Part shown: piece by piece, positions 48,458-56,829 of the stretch
Layout of the letters: the number at the start of each line of letters is the position of its first letter
How positions within the stretch are numbered: the stretch's first letter is position 1
NCBI RefSeq assembly: GCF_027247405.1
Contig: NZ_CP097463.1
Location: forward strand, 2,356,001 to 2,420,000
DNA: 64,000 nt
Source: Jatrophihabitans cynanchi
GTDB lineage: Bacteria; Actinomycetota; Actinomycetes; Mycobacteriales; Jatrophihabitantaceae
Direction: 5' to 3'
The notes under the pieces: model-generated
The model's database searches: none
Told to the model about the DNA's origin: nothing
Seen by the model: the letters and a program-made list of their open reading frames with translations, nothing else
Translations under genes and position numbers: made by a program

Positions 48458-48510
48458 ATTGAACAGCGGCCAACTAGCTATTGACTCGCGTTCAATGTCG
48501 TGTTTACCCT
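48458..48510 (+). promoter_or_regulatory. Promoter and TetR operator of the monooxygenase operon
   Basis: TTGACT (48481-48486) and TACCCT (48505-48510) are separated by 18 bases, a good SigA-type promoter whose -10 is seven bases before the ATG. ATTGAAC (48458-48464) and GTTCAAT (48490-48496) form a perfect seven-base dyad flanking the -35 element, placing a bound repressor directly over the promoter. Confidence 0.75.
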
Positions 48511-48517
48511 GGACGCC

Positions 48518-50104
48518 ATGACTCAGGTACCCCGCCGGACGGTCGACGTCCTCATCATCGGCAGCGGGTTCGGTGGCCTGGGCGCGGCGATCCGCCTCGC
48601 CAAGGACGGCCGGGAGGACTTCCTGGTCGTCGAGCGCGGCAGCGAGGTGGGCGGCACCTGGCGCGACAACACCTACCCCGGCGCGGCCTGCGACGTCCCC
48701 TCGCACCTGTACTCCTACTCCTTCGAGCTGAACCCGAACTGGTCGCGCTCGTTCTCGCCCCAGGCGGAGATCCAGGAGTACCTGCGCGCGACCGCGGTCA
48801 AGTACGGCGTGCTCGACAGGCACCTGTTCGACACCGAGGTCACCCAGGCCCGGTGGGACGAGGCGGACCGGCACTGGCTGGTCGACACCACGAACGGCAC
48901 CTTCCGGGCGCGGGTGCTGGTCGGCGCGATCGGTGCGCTGTGCGAGCCCAGCCTGCCGGACGTCAAAGGGCTCTCCAGCTTCCGCGGCGAGATCTTCCAC
49001 TCCGCCCGCTGGAACCACGCCGCGAACCTGGCCGGCAAGCGGGTCGCCCTGATCGGCACCGGCGCCTCGGCGATCCAGATCGGTCCGGCCATCGTCGACC
49101 GGGTCGCCCACCTGGACGTCTACCAGCGCACCGCCCCCTGGATCATGCCGCGCCACGACCGCGCGTACCCCGCGGCCGAGAAGTTCGCCTACCAGCACGT
49201 GCCGCTCTTGCAGCGCGCCGCTCGCGAAGCGATCTACTGGGGCCGTGAATCGTTCGTGCTGGGGTTCGCGCTCCAGCCCAAGATCCTGCTCGCCGCGCAG
49301 CGCATCGCCCGGCGCAACATCGCCCGCGGCATCTCCGATCCAGCGCTGCGCGAGCGGGTGACGCCACAGTTCCAGATCGGCTGCAAGCGCATCCTGATCT
49401 CCAACGACTGGTACCCGATGCTCGCGCGCGAGGACGTCACGCTGGTCACCGACGGCATCGCCGAGGTGCGTGAGAACGCGATCGTCACGGCGAGCGGCGA
49501 GACGCGTGAGGTGGACGCGATCATCGTCGCCACCGGCTTCCACGTGACCGACTCCCCGACCTACGAACGGATCGTCGGCGCGGGTGGCCGGACGCTGGCA
49601 GACGTGTGGGACGAGCAGGGCCAGCAGGCGTACAAGGGCGCGACCGTTGCCGGCTTCCCCAACCTGTTCTTCGTGATCGGCCCCAACACCGGCCTCGGGC
49701 ACAGCTCGATGGTGTACATGATCGAGTCGCACATCAACTACCTGTCCAGCGCGCTGGCGGAGATGGACCGGCGCGGGCTGGCAACCGTCGAGGTACGCGA
49801 CGAGGAGCAGCGCCGCTACAACGACCGGCTGCAAAAGCAGATGCGCCGCACGATCTGGACGACCGGCGGGTGCGCCAGCTGGTACCTGGACAAGCACGGC
49901 AACAACACCACGCTGTGGCCGGGCTTCACGTTCGCGTTCCGCCGGATGACCCGCCGCTTCGACGTGGGCGCGTACCGGGTGAGCGCCCGGGCCGCCTCGT
50001 CCCCCGCTACCCCGTTGAGTGGCGACCTGTCCGCTGAGTGGCGGGCTATAGCCCGCCACTCAAGCGATAACCCGCCACTCAACAGTGTGGGACGGCAGGC
50101 GTGA
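48518..50104 (+). CDS. Flavin-containing Baeyer-Villiger monooxygenase
   Basis: A 528-residue FAD/NADPH enzyme that inserts oxygen next to a ketone or oxidises a related substrate. LIIGSGFGGLGAAIRLA (FAD), ALIGTGASAIQIGPAIVD (NADPH), a FHSARWNH version of the FxGxxxHxxxW fingerprint, and IIVATGFHVTD near 340 are present. The normal protein probably ends near RFDVGAYRVS; the last roughly 40 residues (from ARAASSPATPLSGD on) are encoded by the GAGTGGCG palindromic element, so the C-terminus looks like an extension acquired by repeat insertion. It overlaps the SDR start by four bases and is under the divergent TetR. Confidence 0.9.
   Translation: MTQVPRRTVDVLIIGSGFGGLGAAIRLAKDGREDFLVVERGSEVGGTWRDNTYPGAACDVPSHLYSYSFELNPNWSRSFSPQAEIQEYLRATAVKYGVLDRHLFDTEVTQARWDEADRHWLVDTTNGTFRARVLVGAIGALCEPSLPDVKGLSSFRGEIFHSARWNHAANLAGKRVALIGTGASAIQIGPAIVDRVAHLDVYQRTAPWIMPRHDRAYPAAEKFAYQHVPLLQRAAREAIYWGRESFVLGFALQPKILLAAQRIARRNIARGISDPALRERVTPQFQIGCKRILISNDWYPMLAREDVTLVTDGIAEVRENAIVTASGETREVDAIIVATGFHVTDSPTYERIVGAGGRTLADVWDEQGQQAYKGATVAGFPNLFFVIGPNTGLGHSSMVYMIESHINYLSSALAEMDRRGLATVEVRDEEQRRYNDRLQKQMRRTIWTTGGCASWYLDKHGNNTTLWPGFTFAFRRMTRRFDVGAYRVSARAASSPATPLSGDLSAEWRAIARHSSDNPPLNSVGRQA
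50014..50083. repeat. Nested GAGTGGCG palindromic element, copy 2, inside a CDS end
   Basis: GTTGAGTGGCG (50014-50024) pairs with CGCCACTCAAC (50073-50083), and inside it 50035-50062 is a perfect 28-base palindrome whose arms read TGAGTGGCGGGCTA. As at 35.8 kb, two GAGTGGCG motifs point in each direction. The element is translated as part of the monooxygenase C-terminus. Confidence 0.85.
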
Positions 50105-50994
50105 CCGCGATCAGGGGAAAGGTCGCTGTCATCACCGGCGCCGGCTCGGGCATCGGACGGGCGCTGGCGTACGACTTCGCGCGACGTGGCGCGCGGCTGG
50201 CGATCAGCGACGTCGACCCCGGCGGCCTCGCCGAGAGCGCCCAGCACGTGCGGGTGATCGGCGCGAGCGTGCACGAGCAGCGCCTGGACGTGACCGACCG
50301 GGCCGCGGTGCTCGCGTACGCCGACGCGGTCGCCACCGAGTTCGGCGCGGTGCACATCGTGGTGAACAACGCGGGCATCGCGTTCACCGGCGATGTCGAG
50401 GCGATGACGTTCGAGCAGATCGAGCGGGTGATGGACGTCGACTTCTGGGGCGTCGTCAACGGCACCAAGGCGTTCCTGCCGCACCTGATCGCGTCCGGTG
50501 ACGGCCACCTGGTGAACGTCTCGAGCCTGTTCGGCCTGCTGGCGATGCCCAGCCAGAGCGCCTACAACGCCGCCAAGTTCGCCGTCCGCGGCTTCACCGA
50601 GTCGTTGCGCCAGGAGCTGCTCATCGCCGGGCACCCGGTGCGCGTCACCTGCGTGCACCCCGGCGGCATCAAGACCGCGATCGCGCGCAACGCCTGCGCG
50701 GTCGAGGGCCGGGACGCCGGGCAGCTGGCGGAGTTCTTCGACAGTCGACTTGCCCGCACGTCGGCGGACTCGGCCGCCAAGTCGATCGCCCGCGCGGTGA
50801 TCGGCAACCGCCCTCGCGCCGTCGTCGGTCTGGACGCCAAGGCGCTGGACCTGTTCGTCAGGCTCGTCGGTCCGGCCTACCAGCGCGCGTTCGCCTGGTG
50901 CGCGGGCCGGGTGATGCCGCGGGCCGACGGCGCGACCGTGGCGCCCGTGGCGCCCGTGGCGCCCGTGACCGAGCGTCCCACGGTCTCGGCGTAG
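50101..50994 (+). CDS. Short-chain dehydrogenase/reductase
   Basis: A 297-residue classical SDR. VAVITGAGSGIGRALAYDFA is the NAD(P) loop, VVNNAGIAFTGD the NNAG motif, the catalytic Ser is in LVNVSSLFGLLA and Tyr-Lys in SAYNAAKFAVRGF. The C-terminus carries an APVAPVAPV run from three 9-base GTGGCGCCC repeats. The GTG start overlaps the monooxygenase stop. With the preceding monooxygenase and the following esterase it forms an alcohol-to-ketone-to-ester-to-acid route, in principle; the actual substrate is unknown. No ribosome-binding site other than coupling is visible. Confidence 0.92.
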   Translation: MTAIRGKVAVITGAGSGIGRALAYDFARRGARLAISDVDPGGLAESAQHVRVIGASVHEQRLDVTDRAAVLAYADAVATEFGAVHIVVNNAGIAFTGDVEAMTFEQIERVMDVDFWGVVNGTKAFLPHLIASGDGHLVNVSSLFGLLAMPSQSAYNAAKFAVRGFTESLRQELLIAGHPVRVTCVHPGGIKTAIARNACAVEGRDAGQLAEFFDSRLARTSADSAAKSIARAVIGNRPRAVVGLDAKALDLFVRLVGPAYQRAFAWCAGRVMPRADGATVAPVAPVAPVTERPTVSA

Positions 50995-51004
50995 GACCGC
51001 GGTC

Positions 51005-51934
51005 ATGGTGCACCTGCCGCGCCCCGTGGTGCGCGCGCTGTCCGCCCCGGCCTACCGGCTGGGCCTGGCCGAGCGCCGCTCCGTCCGCGCGCAACGGCTG
51101 ATCACCGAGCTGTCCTGCCGCCTCAACCCGGCGCCGTCCGGCACCCGGGTCGAGCACATCGTGCTGGGCGGGCGACCCGCGGAGGCGACCGCCCTGGGTG
51201 CCGGCCGCAGCGCGGTGCTCTACCTGCACGGCGGCGGCTACGTCGTCGGCTCGCCGCGCATGTACCGCACCCTCGCGGCACACCTGTCCCGGGCGGCCGC
51301 GGCGGTCGTCTACAACCTGGACTACCGGCTCGCCCCCGAACATCGCTTCCCGGCTGCGCTCGAGGACACCGTGGCGGCATTCGGCGACCTGGTTCGCCAC
51401 CACGGCTACCAACCCGGGCAGATCGCCCTCGCCGGCGACTCGGCCGGCGGCGGGTTGGCGGTCGCCGCGGCCCGCGTACTCACCGACGAGGGCATGCGTC
51501 CGGGCGCGCTCGCGTTGCTGTCACCCTGGACCGATCCGGCGGACCAGGACCTGCCCGAGCGCGATTTCGTCGTCAACGTCGGGTGGGGCCGGCGCTGCTC
51601 GGAGCTCTACCTCGGCCAGGCCGACCCCTCCGATCCGGGGTTCGCGCCGCTGCACGGGCGGCTCCACGGACTGCCCCCCATGCTGGTGCACTACCACGCC
51701 GAGGAGATGCTCCGGGCGCAGATCGGTCGGTTCATCGCGGCCGCACGCGCCGCTGGTGTCGACGTGCGCGAGTTCGAGAGCGCGCGCGTGTGGCACAGCG
51801 GTCACGTCCTCGCCGGCCTGCTTCGCGACGCGACCGACGAGGCCCGTTCCGTCGGAGACTTCCTGCGGCTGCAGCTGACCGGCGGGGACAGGGCCGCCGA
51901 GCACCGCGCGGCGGGCGGCACGTATCGCGGTTGA
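51005..51934 (+). CDS. Alpha/beta hydrolase, hormone-sensitive-lipase (HSL) family
   Basis: A 309-residue esterase. The oxyanion-hole motif YLHGGGYVVGSP is near residues 77-88, the nucleophile elbow LAGDSAGGGLAVAAA near 142-156, and Asp/His appear as FAPLHGRLHGLPPMLVHYHAEEML and ARVWHSGHVLAGL near the C-terminus. It likely hydrolyses esters or lactones from the upstream monooxygenase. It begins 10 bases after the SDR stop, so it is the third gene of the operon. Confidence 0.92.
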   Translation: MVHLPRPVVRALSAPAYRLGLAERRSVRAQRLITELSCRLNPAPSGTRVEHIVLGGRPAEATALGAGRSAVLYLHGGGYVVGSPRMYRTLAAHLSRAAAAVVYNLDYRLAPEHRFPAALEDTVAAFGDLVRHHGYQPGQIALAGDSAGGGLAVAAARVLTDEGMRPGALALLSPWTDPADQDLPERDFVVNVGWGRRCSELYLGQADPSDPGFAPLHGRLHGLPPMLVHYHAEEMLRAQIGRFIAAARAAGVDVREFESARVWHSGHVLAGLLRDATDEARSVGDFLRLQLTGGDRAAEHRAAGGTYRG

Positions 51935-51955
51935 CCGCCGTGATCGGCTGAGCGC

Positions 51956-52224
51956 GTGCTCGAACGCGCACGCGGCTTGCGGCCGGCGGCCCTGTCCGCG
52001 ATCGCCGAGCTCGAGGAACGCACGATCGCGGGCGCGATGTCCTGCGCCGGGTCTGTTCCGGGCTCTTCGCCGCCGGTACCGACCGGATCGGCCTCGAGGT
52101 CGCAGTCGACAACGATCGGGCCCTGGGCCGGTACACCTCGATCGGCTTCACCCGGCTCGCCACCGAGGACTACTACGCGCTGCCCTGGCGGCAGCGGCCG
52201 GGAACCGCTCGCGGCGGCCCGTAG
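51956..52224 (+). pseudogene. Truncated GNAT acetyltransferase remnant
   Basis: From GTG 51956 the first 23 codons read VLERARGLRPAALSAIAELE and on, a plausible N-terminus. The frame then becomes nonsense, while another frame from about 52028 to the TAG at 52222 reads RDVLRRVCSGLFAAGTDRIG and then EVAVDNDRALGRYTSIGFTR, LATEDYYALP, the typical C-terminal motif of a GNAT enzyme (LEV..DN..A..LY...GF). The acetyl-CoA-binding middle region is missing, so the gene has lost an internal segment and changed frame. It is a decayed copy and should not be translated as one protein. Confidence 0.7.
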
Positions 52225-52245
52225 TTCTAGCTGCAGGAGGTGGTC

Positions 52246-52416
52246 ATGTCCGCCGTCAAGGTAGTGCTGGTGCTTGTCGCGATCTGGGTCGCGCTGGGCG
52301 TCGTCGGGTTCATCATCAAGGGCCTTTTCTGGTTGTTCGTGATCGCCTGCGTCGCGTTCGGCTTCACGCTGGCCGGCTCGCTGCGCAAGCGCGGCATCCT
52401 CAGCAGCCGCCGCTGA
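52246..52416 (+). CDS. Small hydrophobic membrane protein
   Basis: A 56-residue protein. CAGGAGGTGGTC supplies an ideal ribosome-binding site before ATG 52246. The sequence is mostly two hydrophobic stretches (KVVLVLVAIWVALGVVGFII and LFWLFVIACVAFGFTLAGSL) with a basic LRKRGILSSRR end, so it sits in the cytoplasmic membrane. Short actinobacterial proteins of this type are common but have no assigned function. It ends 4 bases before the convergent MarR gene. Confidence 0.8.
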   Translation: MSAVKVVLVLVAIWVALGVVGFIIKGLFWLFVIACVAFGFTLAGSLRKRGILSSRR

Positions 52417-52420
52417 CGCC

Positions 52421-52864
52421 TCACCAGGCCGGCCGCAGCGGTCCGCCGGTGTCTATCCGGCGCAGCGCGCCGAGCAGCCGGCGCAGGCCGTCCGGGCTCA
52501 GCTGGTCAGCCCACGGCTTGACCGCCTCGGCGGCACCGGCTTGTGCGGCGCGGGTGCAGGCGCGCCCGCGTGGGGTCAGGCGAAGCGGTCGGCGCCGGGC
52601 GTCGTCCGGATCGACGGTGCGCTCGACGTAGCCTCGTGCGACGAGCTGCTCGACCAGCTGGCTGGCCGCCTGCTTGGTGACCCCGAGGTGCTCGGCGACG
52701 TCCAGCGTGGTCGCGTTGCCTGCGCTGATCCGGACGAACGCGAAGCCGTGTGCCGGCCGGACGTCGACGTAGCCCCGGCGGGCCAAGGCCTCCTGGATGC
52801 GGTCCACGACCTGCGTCGCGATCGACAGCACCCGCATCGCCAGCTCTTCGGCCTCTGCGTCCAT
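52421..52864 (-). CDS. MarR-family repressor (fourth MarR of the window)
   Basis: A 147-residue winged-helix protein. TLDVAEHLGVTKQAASQLVE is the helix-turn-helix and VDPDDARRRPLRLTPRG the wing. It lacks the WLSxDEQxAW opening of the other three MarR proteins and belongs to a different branch. ATG 52864 has AGTGGA before it; GTG 52882 is an alternative that would run into the operator. It is divergent from the cupin gene with TTGAC/GTCAA palindromes between, so control of the cupin is expected. Confidence 0.9.
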   Translation of the reverse strand: MDAEAEELAMRVLSIATQVVDRIQEALARRGYVDVRPAHGFAFVRISAGNATTLDVAEHLGVTKQAASQLVEQLVARGYVERTVDPDDARRRPLRLTPRGRACTRAAQAGAAEAVKPWADQLSPDGLRRLLGALRRIDTGGPLRPAW

Positions 52865-52873
52865 CGATCCACT

Positions 52874-52927
52874 TTGACACAACGGTCAAGTTCCTGGACC
52901 ATATGGTCAAGTAGCTTGACCATATGG
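52874..52927. promoter_or_regulatory. MarR operators, marR/cupin
   Basis: CCATATGGTCAAG (52899-52911) and CTTGACCATATGG (52915-52927) are perfect 13-base inverted arms with a three-base centre. TTGACACAACGGTCAA (52874-52889) is a second, imperfect dyad. Together there are five TTGAC/GTCAA half sites or near matches in 54 bases, covering all the space between the two genes. Confidence 0.8.
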
Positions 52928-52935
52928 AGGAAGTC

Positions 52936-53307
52936 ATGCCTGTCTTGAGTCCGGCCGACGCGGTACAGCACGACGTGCACGGGAGCCGGTTCACCGCTTA
53001 CGTCGCCCCGTCCCTCGGCAGCGCGCAGTTGTGCGCCTGGCAACTGGACGTCCCCGCCGGCACACCGGGGCTCGAGCACCGGGTCTCACGCGAGGAGGTG
53101 CTGCTCGTCCTCGCCGGCACCCTTCAGGTCACCGTCGACGGAATCGGTGGGCAGGTAGAGCAGGGCCAGGTCGTGCACGTTCCGGCCGGCTCCACGCTCC
53201 TCGTCGCCACCGGGGACCGGCCGGCGACGGCGTGGGTCACCACCACGGCGGGCCTGGTCGCCGAGCTCCCCGACGGGACCCGGTTCGAGCCACCCTGGGC
53301 GCGGTGA
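52936..53307 (+). CDS. Cupin-domain protein
   Basis: A 123-residue single-domain beta-barrel protein. Cupin motif 1 is GLEHRVSREEVLLVLAGTLQ, with the His-Glu pattern; motif 2 is weak (GQVVHVPAGSTLLVAT), and only one obvious histidine remains there, so metal binding is uncertain. ATG 52936 is set by GGAGG six bases upstream, excluding ATG 52924. It is controlled by the divergent MarR. The function may be redox or small-molecule handling, inferred only from context. Confidence 0.85.
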   Translation: MPVLSPADAVQHDVHGSRFTAYVAPSLGSAQLCAWQLDVPAGTPGLEHRVSREEVLLVLAGTLQVTVDGIGGQVEQGQVVHVPAGSTLLVATGDRPATAWVTTTAGLVAELPDGTRFEPPWAR

Positions 53308-53310
53308 CGA

Positions 53311-54168
53311 TCAACTCGCGCCGGACACCGTGCCGGCCAAGTGCGGCTTGCCGGACTCCACTCCGCGCACGTCCAGCGTCCACCCCGCGCCCGTGCGGGT
53401 CGACCCGATCGCGACCGTCGTCGGTAACAGCACCGGGGTCTTGAACGAGACGTCGACGGTGAACCGCTCCGGCAGCCGGCCCTCGAGCATTGCCAGCGTG
53501 CGCGCCTTGAGCCACATGCCGTGCGCGATCGCCGACGGGAAGCCGAACAGCTTGGCGCTCAGCGCGGACAGGTGGATCGGGTTGCGGTCACCGGACACCG
53601 CCGCGTACCTGCGGCCGATGTCGGCGGGTACCCGCACCTGCGACACCGCCCCGGCCGGCGGCTCGAGCGCGTTCCCGGGTTTCGGACCGGCCGGGCGCCC
53701 CGGCGGCCGCCCGCCACGGCGCAGGTAGGTGCTGCGGCCGGACCACACGCGCTGCCCGTCGACGGCGCCCTCGCTGAGCAGGTCCAACTGGGTGCCGGCC
53801 GGATGCGGCCGCAGGTTCGCCGCCCGCACCGTGAACGACACCTGCTCGTCCACCGTCACCGGGCGGTGCACCGTGATCGAGTTGGCGACGTGCACCAGGC
53901 CGACGAGCGGGAAGGGAAAGCCGCGCTCGCTCATCAGCGCGACCTGAAGCCCGAAGGCGAGCACGTGCAGGTACGTCGGCGGAAGGACGGCGCCGTACCT
54001 GAACCCGCACACCCGCGCGTAGCCGGCCACGTGCCCGGGATCGATCGGCTGCGGGGCGAGTTCGTACACCGAGTCCGGCAGGTCGCCGCCGCCGCGGTGC
54101 AGTGGCGTAGTGGCCGCCGCACGCGCGTACAGCGCGGTCAGCGAGGGCGGGCTGGTCAGTGTGGGCAT
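53311..54168 (-). CDS. MaoC-family (R)-hydratase, double hot-dog
   Basis: A 285-residue MaoC/hydratase-2 enzyme made of two hot-dog halves. The catalytic signature is in the C-terminal half: YAAVSGDRNPIHLSALSAKL with Asp and His and FPSAIAHGMWLKA. It hydrates trans-2-enoyl thioesters or dehydrates (R)-3-hydroxyacyl thioesters. It resembles HtdX (Rv0241c), and the next genes FabG4-like and thiolase follow the Rv0242c-Rv0243 order as I recall it. It starts 5 bases after the fabG stop, so it is the last gene of the operon. It is convergent with the cupin. Confidence 0.9.
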   Translation of the reverse strand: MPTLTSPPSLTALYARAAATTPLHRGGGDLPDSVYELAPQPIDPGHVAGYARVCGFRYGAVLPPTYLHVLAFGLQVALMSERGFPFPLVGLVHVANSITVHRPVTVDEQVSFTVRAANLRPHPAGTQLDLLSEGAVDGQRVWSGRSTYLRRGGRPPGRPAGPKPGNALEPPAGAVSQVRVPADIGRRYAAVSGDRNPIHLSALSAKLFGFPSAIAHGMWLKARTLAMLEGRLPERFTVDVSFKTPVLLPTTVAIGSTRTGAGWTLDVRGVESGKPHLAGTVSGAS

Positions 54169-54173
54169 GGCAC

Positions 54174-55502
54174 CTACGCCCCGACCAGGTTCTGGCCGCA
54201 CACGCGCAGCACCTGCCCGTTGACGCCGCCGGCACCGGGCGAGCTGAGCCAGCCGACCGCCTCGGCCACGTCGATCGGCAGCCCGGCCTGCTGCAGGCTG
54301 GACAGCCGGCGGGCGACCTCGCGCGTTGCCAGCGGCATCCTCGCTGTCATCTCGGTGTCGATGAACCCGGGCGCGATCGCGTTGATCGTCGAGTTGCCGT
54401 GCGCGGCGAACGCCGCGGCGGACGAGCGCACCAGCCCGATGACGCCGGCCTTGGTCGCGCCGTAGTTGGTCTGCCCACGGTTGCCGGCCAGCCCGGTCGT
54501 CGAGGACAGGCACACGACGCGCGCCTGATCACGCAACTGGTCACTGCCCAGCAGTGCCGCGTCGATCCGCAGCTGCGACTCGAGGTTCACCGCCATCACC
54601 GCCGCCCAGTGCTCGGGCGACATGTTCGCGAGCAGCTTGTCGCGGGTGATGCCGGCGTTGTGGATCAGGATGTCCAGCCCGTCGGTGTGCGCCGCCAGGT
54701 ACGCCAGCAGCCGCTGCGGCGCCTCGGCGGAGGCGACGTCCAGGTGCAGCGTGGTGCCGCGCAGCCGGTTGGCGACCTCGGCGAGCGCCTCCCCCGCGGC
54801 GGGCAGGTCGGCCACGACCACGTGTGCCCCGTCGCGTGCCAGTACCCCCGCGATCGCGGCGCCGATCCCGCGCGCCGCCCCGGTCACCAGCGCGGTCTTG
54901 CCGGCGAGCGGCCGATCCCGGTCCGCGGGTTCCGCGGCGACTCCGGTGCCGAGCCGGACCGACTGGCCGTCGACGTACGCGGAGCGGCCGGACAGGAAGA
55001 AGCGCAGCGCCGAGGGCAACGACGCCTCGTCCTGCACCAGGAGGAGGTTCGCGGTTGCACCACGGCGCAACTCCTTGGCCAGCGAGCGGACGATGCCGTC
55101 GAGCGCCTGGCGCGAGGCGTCCACCACGACGTCGCCGCCGTCGGCCGGCAGCCCGAGCACCAGTACCCGTCCGGACGGCAGCAACCGGCGCAGCCGGCCG
55201 GTGAAGAAGGCCTGGAAGCCGGCCAGGTCGCCGGGGGTCGCGACGGCCCGGGCGTCGAAGATCAGCGCCCCGTACCGCACGTCCGGACCGTCCAGCTCGG
55301 TCACCTCTGCCCCGGTGCCGGCAACCAGCCCGGTGAGTTCAGGCGTGGGCTCTCCGGGGGTGGCACCGAGCAACACCGGCCCGGGCAGCAGCGGGTCGCC
55401 GGGCCGGAAGCGGCGCAGCACGGCCGGGCGGGGCAGCCCGATCCGCGACGCGACGGCCGCGCCGACCGGCGAGTTGACCAGGCTGAGGTACTTGTCGGCC
55501 AT
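54174..55502 (-). CDS. fabG4: High-molecular-weight 3-oxoacyl-(ACP/CoA) reductase, FabG4-like
   Basis: A 442-residue SDR with an N-terminal flavodoxin-like domain of about 200 residues that lacks catalytic motifs, then the reductase domain: TGAARGIG at 207-214, HNAG near 281, Ser333, Tyr347 and Lys351 as triad. This two-domain architecture is that of mycobacterial FabG4 (Rv0242c), which prefers NADH and long-chain CoA substrates. The ATG overlaps the thiolase stop by one base (TGATG). With the MaoC protein and thiolase it can interconvert 3-oxoacyl, 3-hydroxyacyl and enoyl thioesters. Confidence 0.92.
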   Translation of the reverse strand: MADKYLSLVNSPVGAAVASRIGLPRPAVLRRFRPGDPLLPGPVLLGATPGEPTPELTGLVAGTGAEVTELDGPDVRYGALIFDARAVATPGDLAGFQAFFTGRLRRLLPSGRVLVLGLPADGGDVVVDASRQALDGIVRSLAKELRRGATANLLLVQDEASLPSALRFFLSGRSAYVDGQSVRLGTGVAAEPADRDRPLAGKTALVTGAARGIGAAIAGVLARDGAHVVVADLPAAGEALAEVANRLRGTTLHLDVASAEAPQRLLAYLAAHTDGLDILIHNAGITRDKLLANMSPEHWAAVMAVNLESQLRIDAALLGSDQLRDQARVVCLSSTTGLAGNRGQTNYGATKAGVIGLVRSSAAAFAAHGNSTINAIAPGFIDTEMTARMPLATREVARRLSSLQQAGLPIDVAEAVGWLSSPGAGGVNGQVLRVCGQNLVGA

Positions 55503-56791
55503 CACGCCTCCAGGATCGCGACGACGCCCTGGCCGCCGGCCGCGCAGATCGAGATGAGACCGCGGCCCGAGCCGCGCTCGTGCAACTGCTTGGCCAAGCC
55601 GGCAACGATCCGCCCCCCGGTCGCGGCGAACGGGTGGCCGGCCGCGAGCGAGGAGCCGTTCACGTTCAGCTTCGCCCGCTCGATCGGGCCCAGCGCGCCG
55701 TCGAGCCCGAGCCGGGTGCGGCAGAACTCCTCGTCCTCCCACGCGGCCAAGGTGGTCAGCACGGTCGAGGCGAACGCCTCGTGGATCTCGTAGTAGTCGA
55801 AGTCCTGCAGGCTCAGCTTGTTGCGCTCCAGCAGCCGCGGCAGCGCGTAGACCGGCGCCATCAGCAGCCCGTCGGCCCGCCGGTCGCCGTGCACGTAGTC
55901 GACGGCCGCGGTCTCGGCGTCTACCAGGTACGCCAGCACCGGCAGCTTGTGCGCTGCCGCCCATTCCTCGCTGGCGAGCAGGACCGCCGACGCGCCGTCG
56001 CTGAGCGGGGTCGAGTTGCCCGCGGTCATCGTCGCGCCGTCGCCCAGTGACTTGCCGAACGCCGGGGCGAGCTTGGCCAGCTTGTCCACCGACGAGTCCG
56101 GGCGCAGGTTCTGGTCCCGGGTCAGGCCGAGGAAGCCGGTGACCAGGTCGTCCATGAAGCCACGCTCGTAGGCGGCGGCGAGGTTGCGGTGGCTGGCCGC
56201 GGCGAGCTCGTCCTGCGCCTCGCGGCCGATACCCCACTCGTTTCCGGTGATGGCCTGATGCTCACCCATCGACAGCCCGGTGCGCGGCTCGAGGTTCGCG
56301 GGGATCGCCGGGATCAGCTGGGTGGGCCGCAAGCCGGCGAGCGCCTTGAGCCGGCCGCCCAGTGACTTCGCCCGGTTGGCCTCCAGCAGCACCGCGCGCA
56401 GGTCCTCGTTCACCGCGATCGGGGCGTCCGAGGTGGTGTCCGTCCCCCCGGCGATACCGCAGTCGATCTGCCCGAGGGCGATCTTGTTGGCGACCAGGAT
56501 CGCCGCCTCCAGGCCGGAGCCGCACGCCTGCTGCACGTCGTACGCCGGCGTGTACGGCGAGAGCCGCGAGCCGAGCACCGATTCGCGGGTGAGGTTGAAG
56601 TCCTTGCTGTGCTTGAGCACCGCGCCGGCCACGACCTCGCCCATCCGCTCGTCCTGCAGCCCGAACCGGGCCACGAGCCCGTCGAGCGTGGCGGTCAGCA
56701 TGTCCTGGTTGGACGCGTGCGCGTACGGGCCGTTCGAGCGGGCGAAGGGAATCCGGTTGCCGCCGAGGATCGCGGCGCGTCGAATGGTCAT
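55502..56791 (-). CDS. Acetyl-CoA C-acyltransferase (thiolase, FadA2/FadI-like)
   Basis: A 429-residue thiolase. The acylated cysteine Cys90 is in DVQQACGSGLEAA, His386 in LAAGHPFAATGGR, the second cysteine Cys416 in ISICAAGGQG, and EIHEAFA contributes to the oxyanion region. It cleaves or condenses 3-oxoacyl-CoA. ATG 56791 starts MTIRRAAILGGNRIPF, a canonical thiolase opening; the frame upstream overlaps the divergent TetR and is not coding. First gene of the thiolase-fabG-maoC operon; a dyad that overlaps the TetR start codon lies 39 bases upstream. Confidence 0.94.
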   Translation of the reverse strand: MTIRRAAILGGNRIPFARSNGPYAHASNQDMLTATLDGLVARFGLQDERMGEVVAGAVLKHSKDFNLTRESVLGSRLSPYTPAYDVQQACGSGLEAAILVANKIALGQIDCGIAGGTDTTSDAPIAVNEDLRAVLLEANRAKSLGGRLKALAGLRPTQLIPAIPANLEPRTGLSMGEHQAITGNEWGIGREAQDELAAASHRNLAAAYERGFMDDLVTGFLGLTRDQNLRPDSSVDKLAKLAPAFGKSLGDGATMTAGNSTPLSDGASAVLLASEEWAAAHKLPVLAYLVDAETAAVDYVHGDRRADGLLMAPVYALPRLLERNKLSLQDFDYYEIHEAFASTVLTTLAAWEDEEFCRTRLGLDGALGPIERAKLNVNGSSLAAGHPFAATGGRIVAGLAKQLHERGSGRGLISICAAGGQGVVAILEA

Positions 56792-56829
56792 CTTCAGGTC
56801 CTTTCCGGCTGCCTTGACCCCAAGGTATC

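Noticed and set aside
50014-50104. Insertion sequence at the monooxygenase end
   Set aside because: No transposase or target-site duplication; the element is a short palindrome family.
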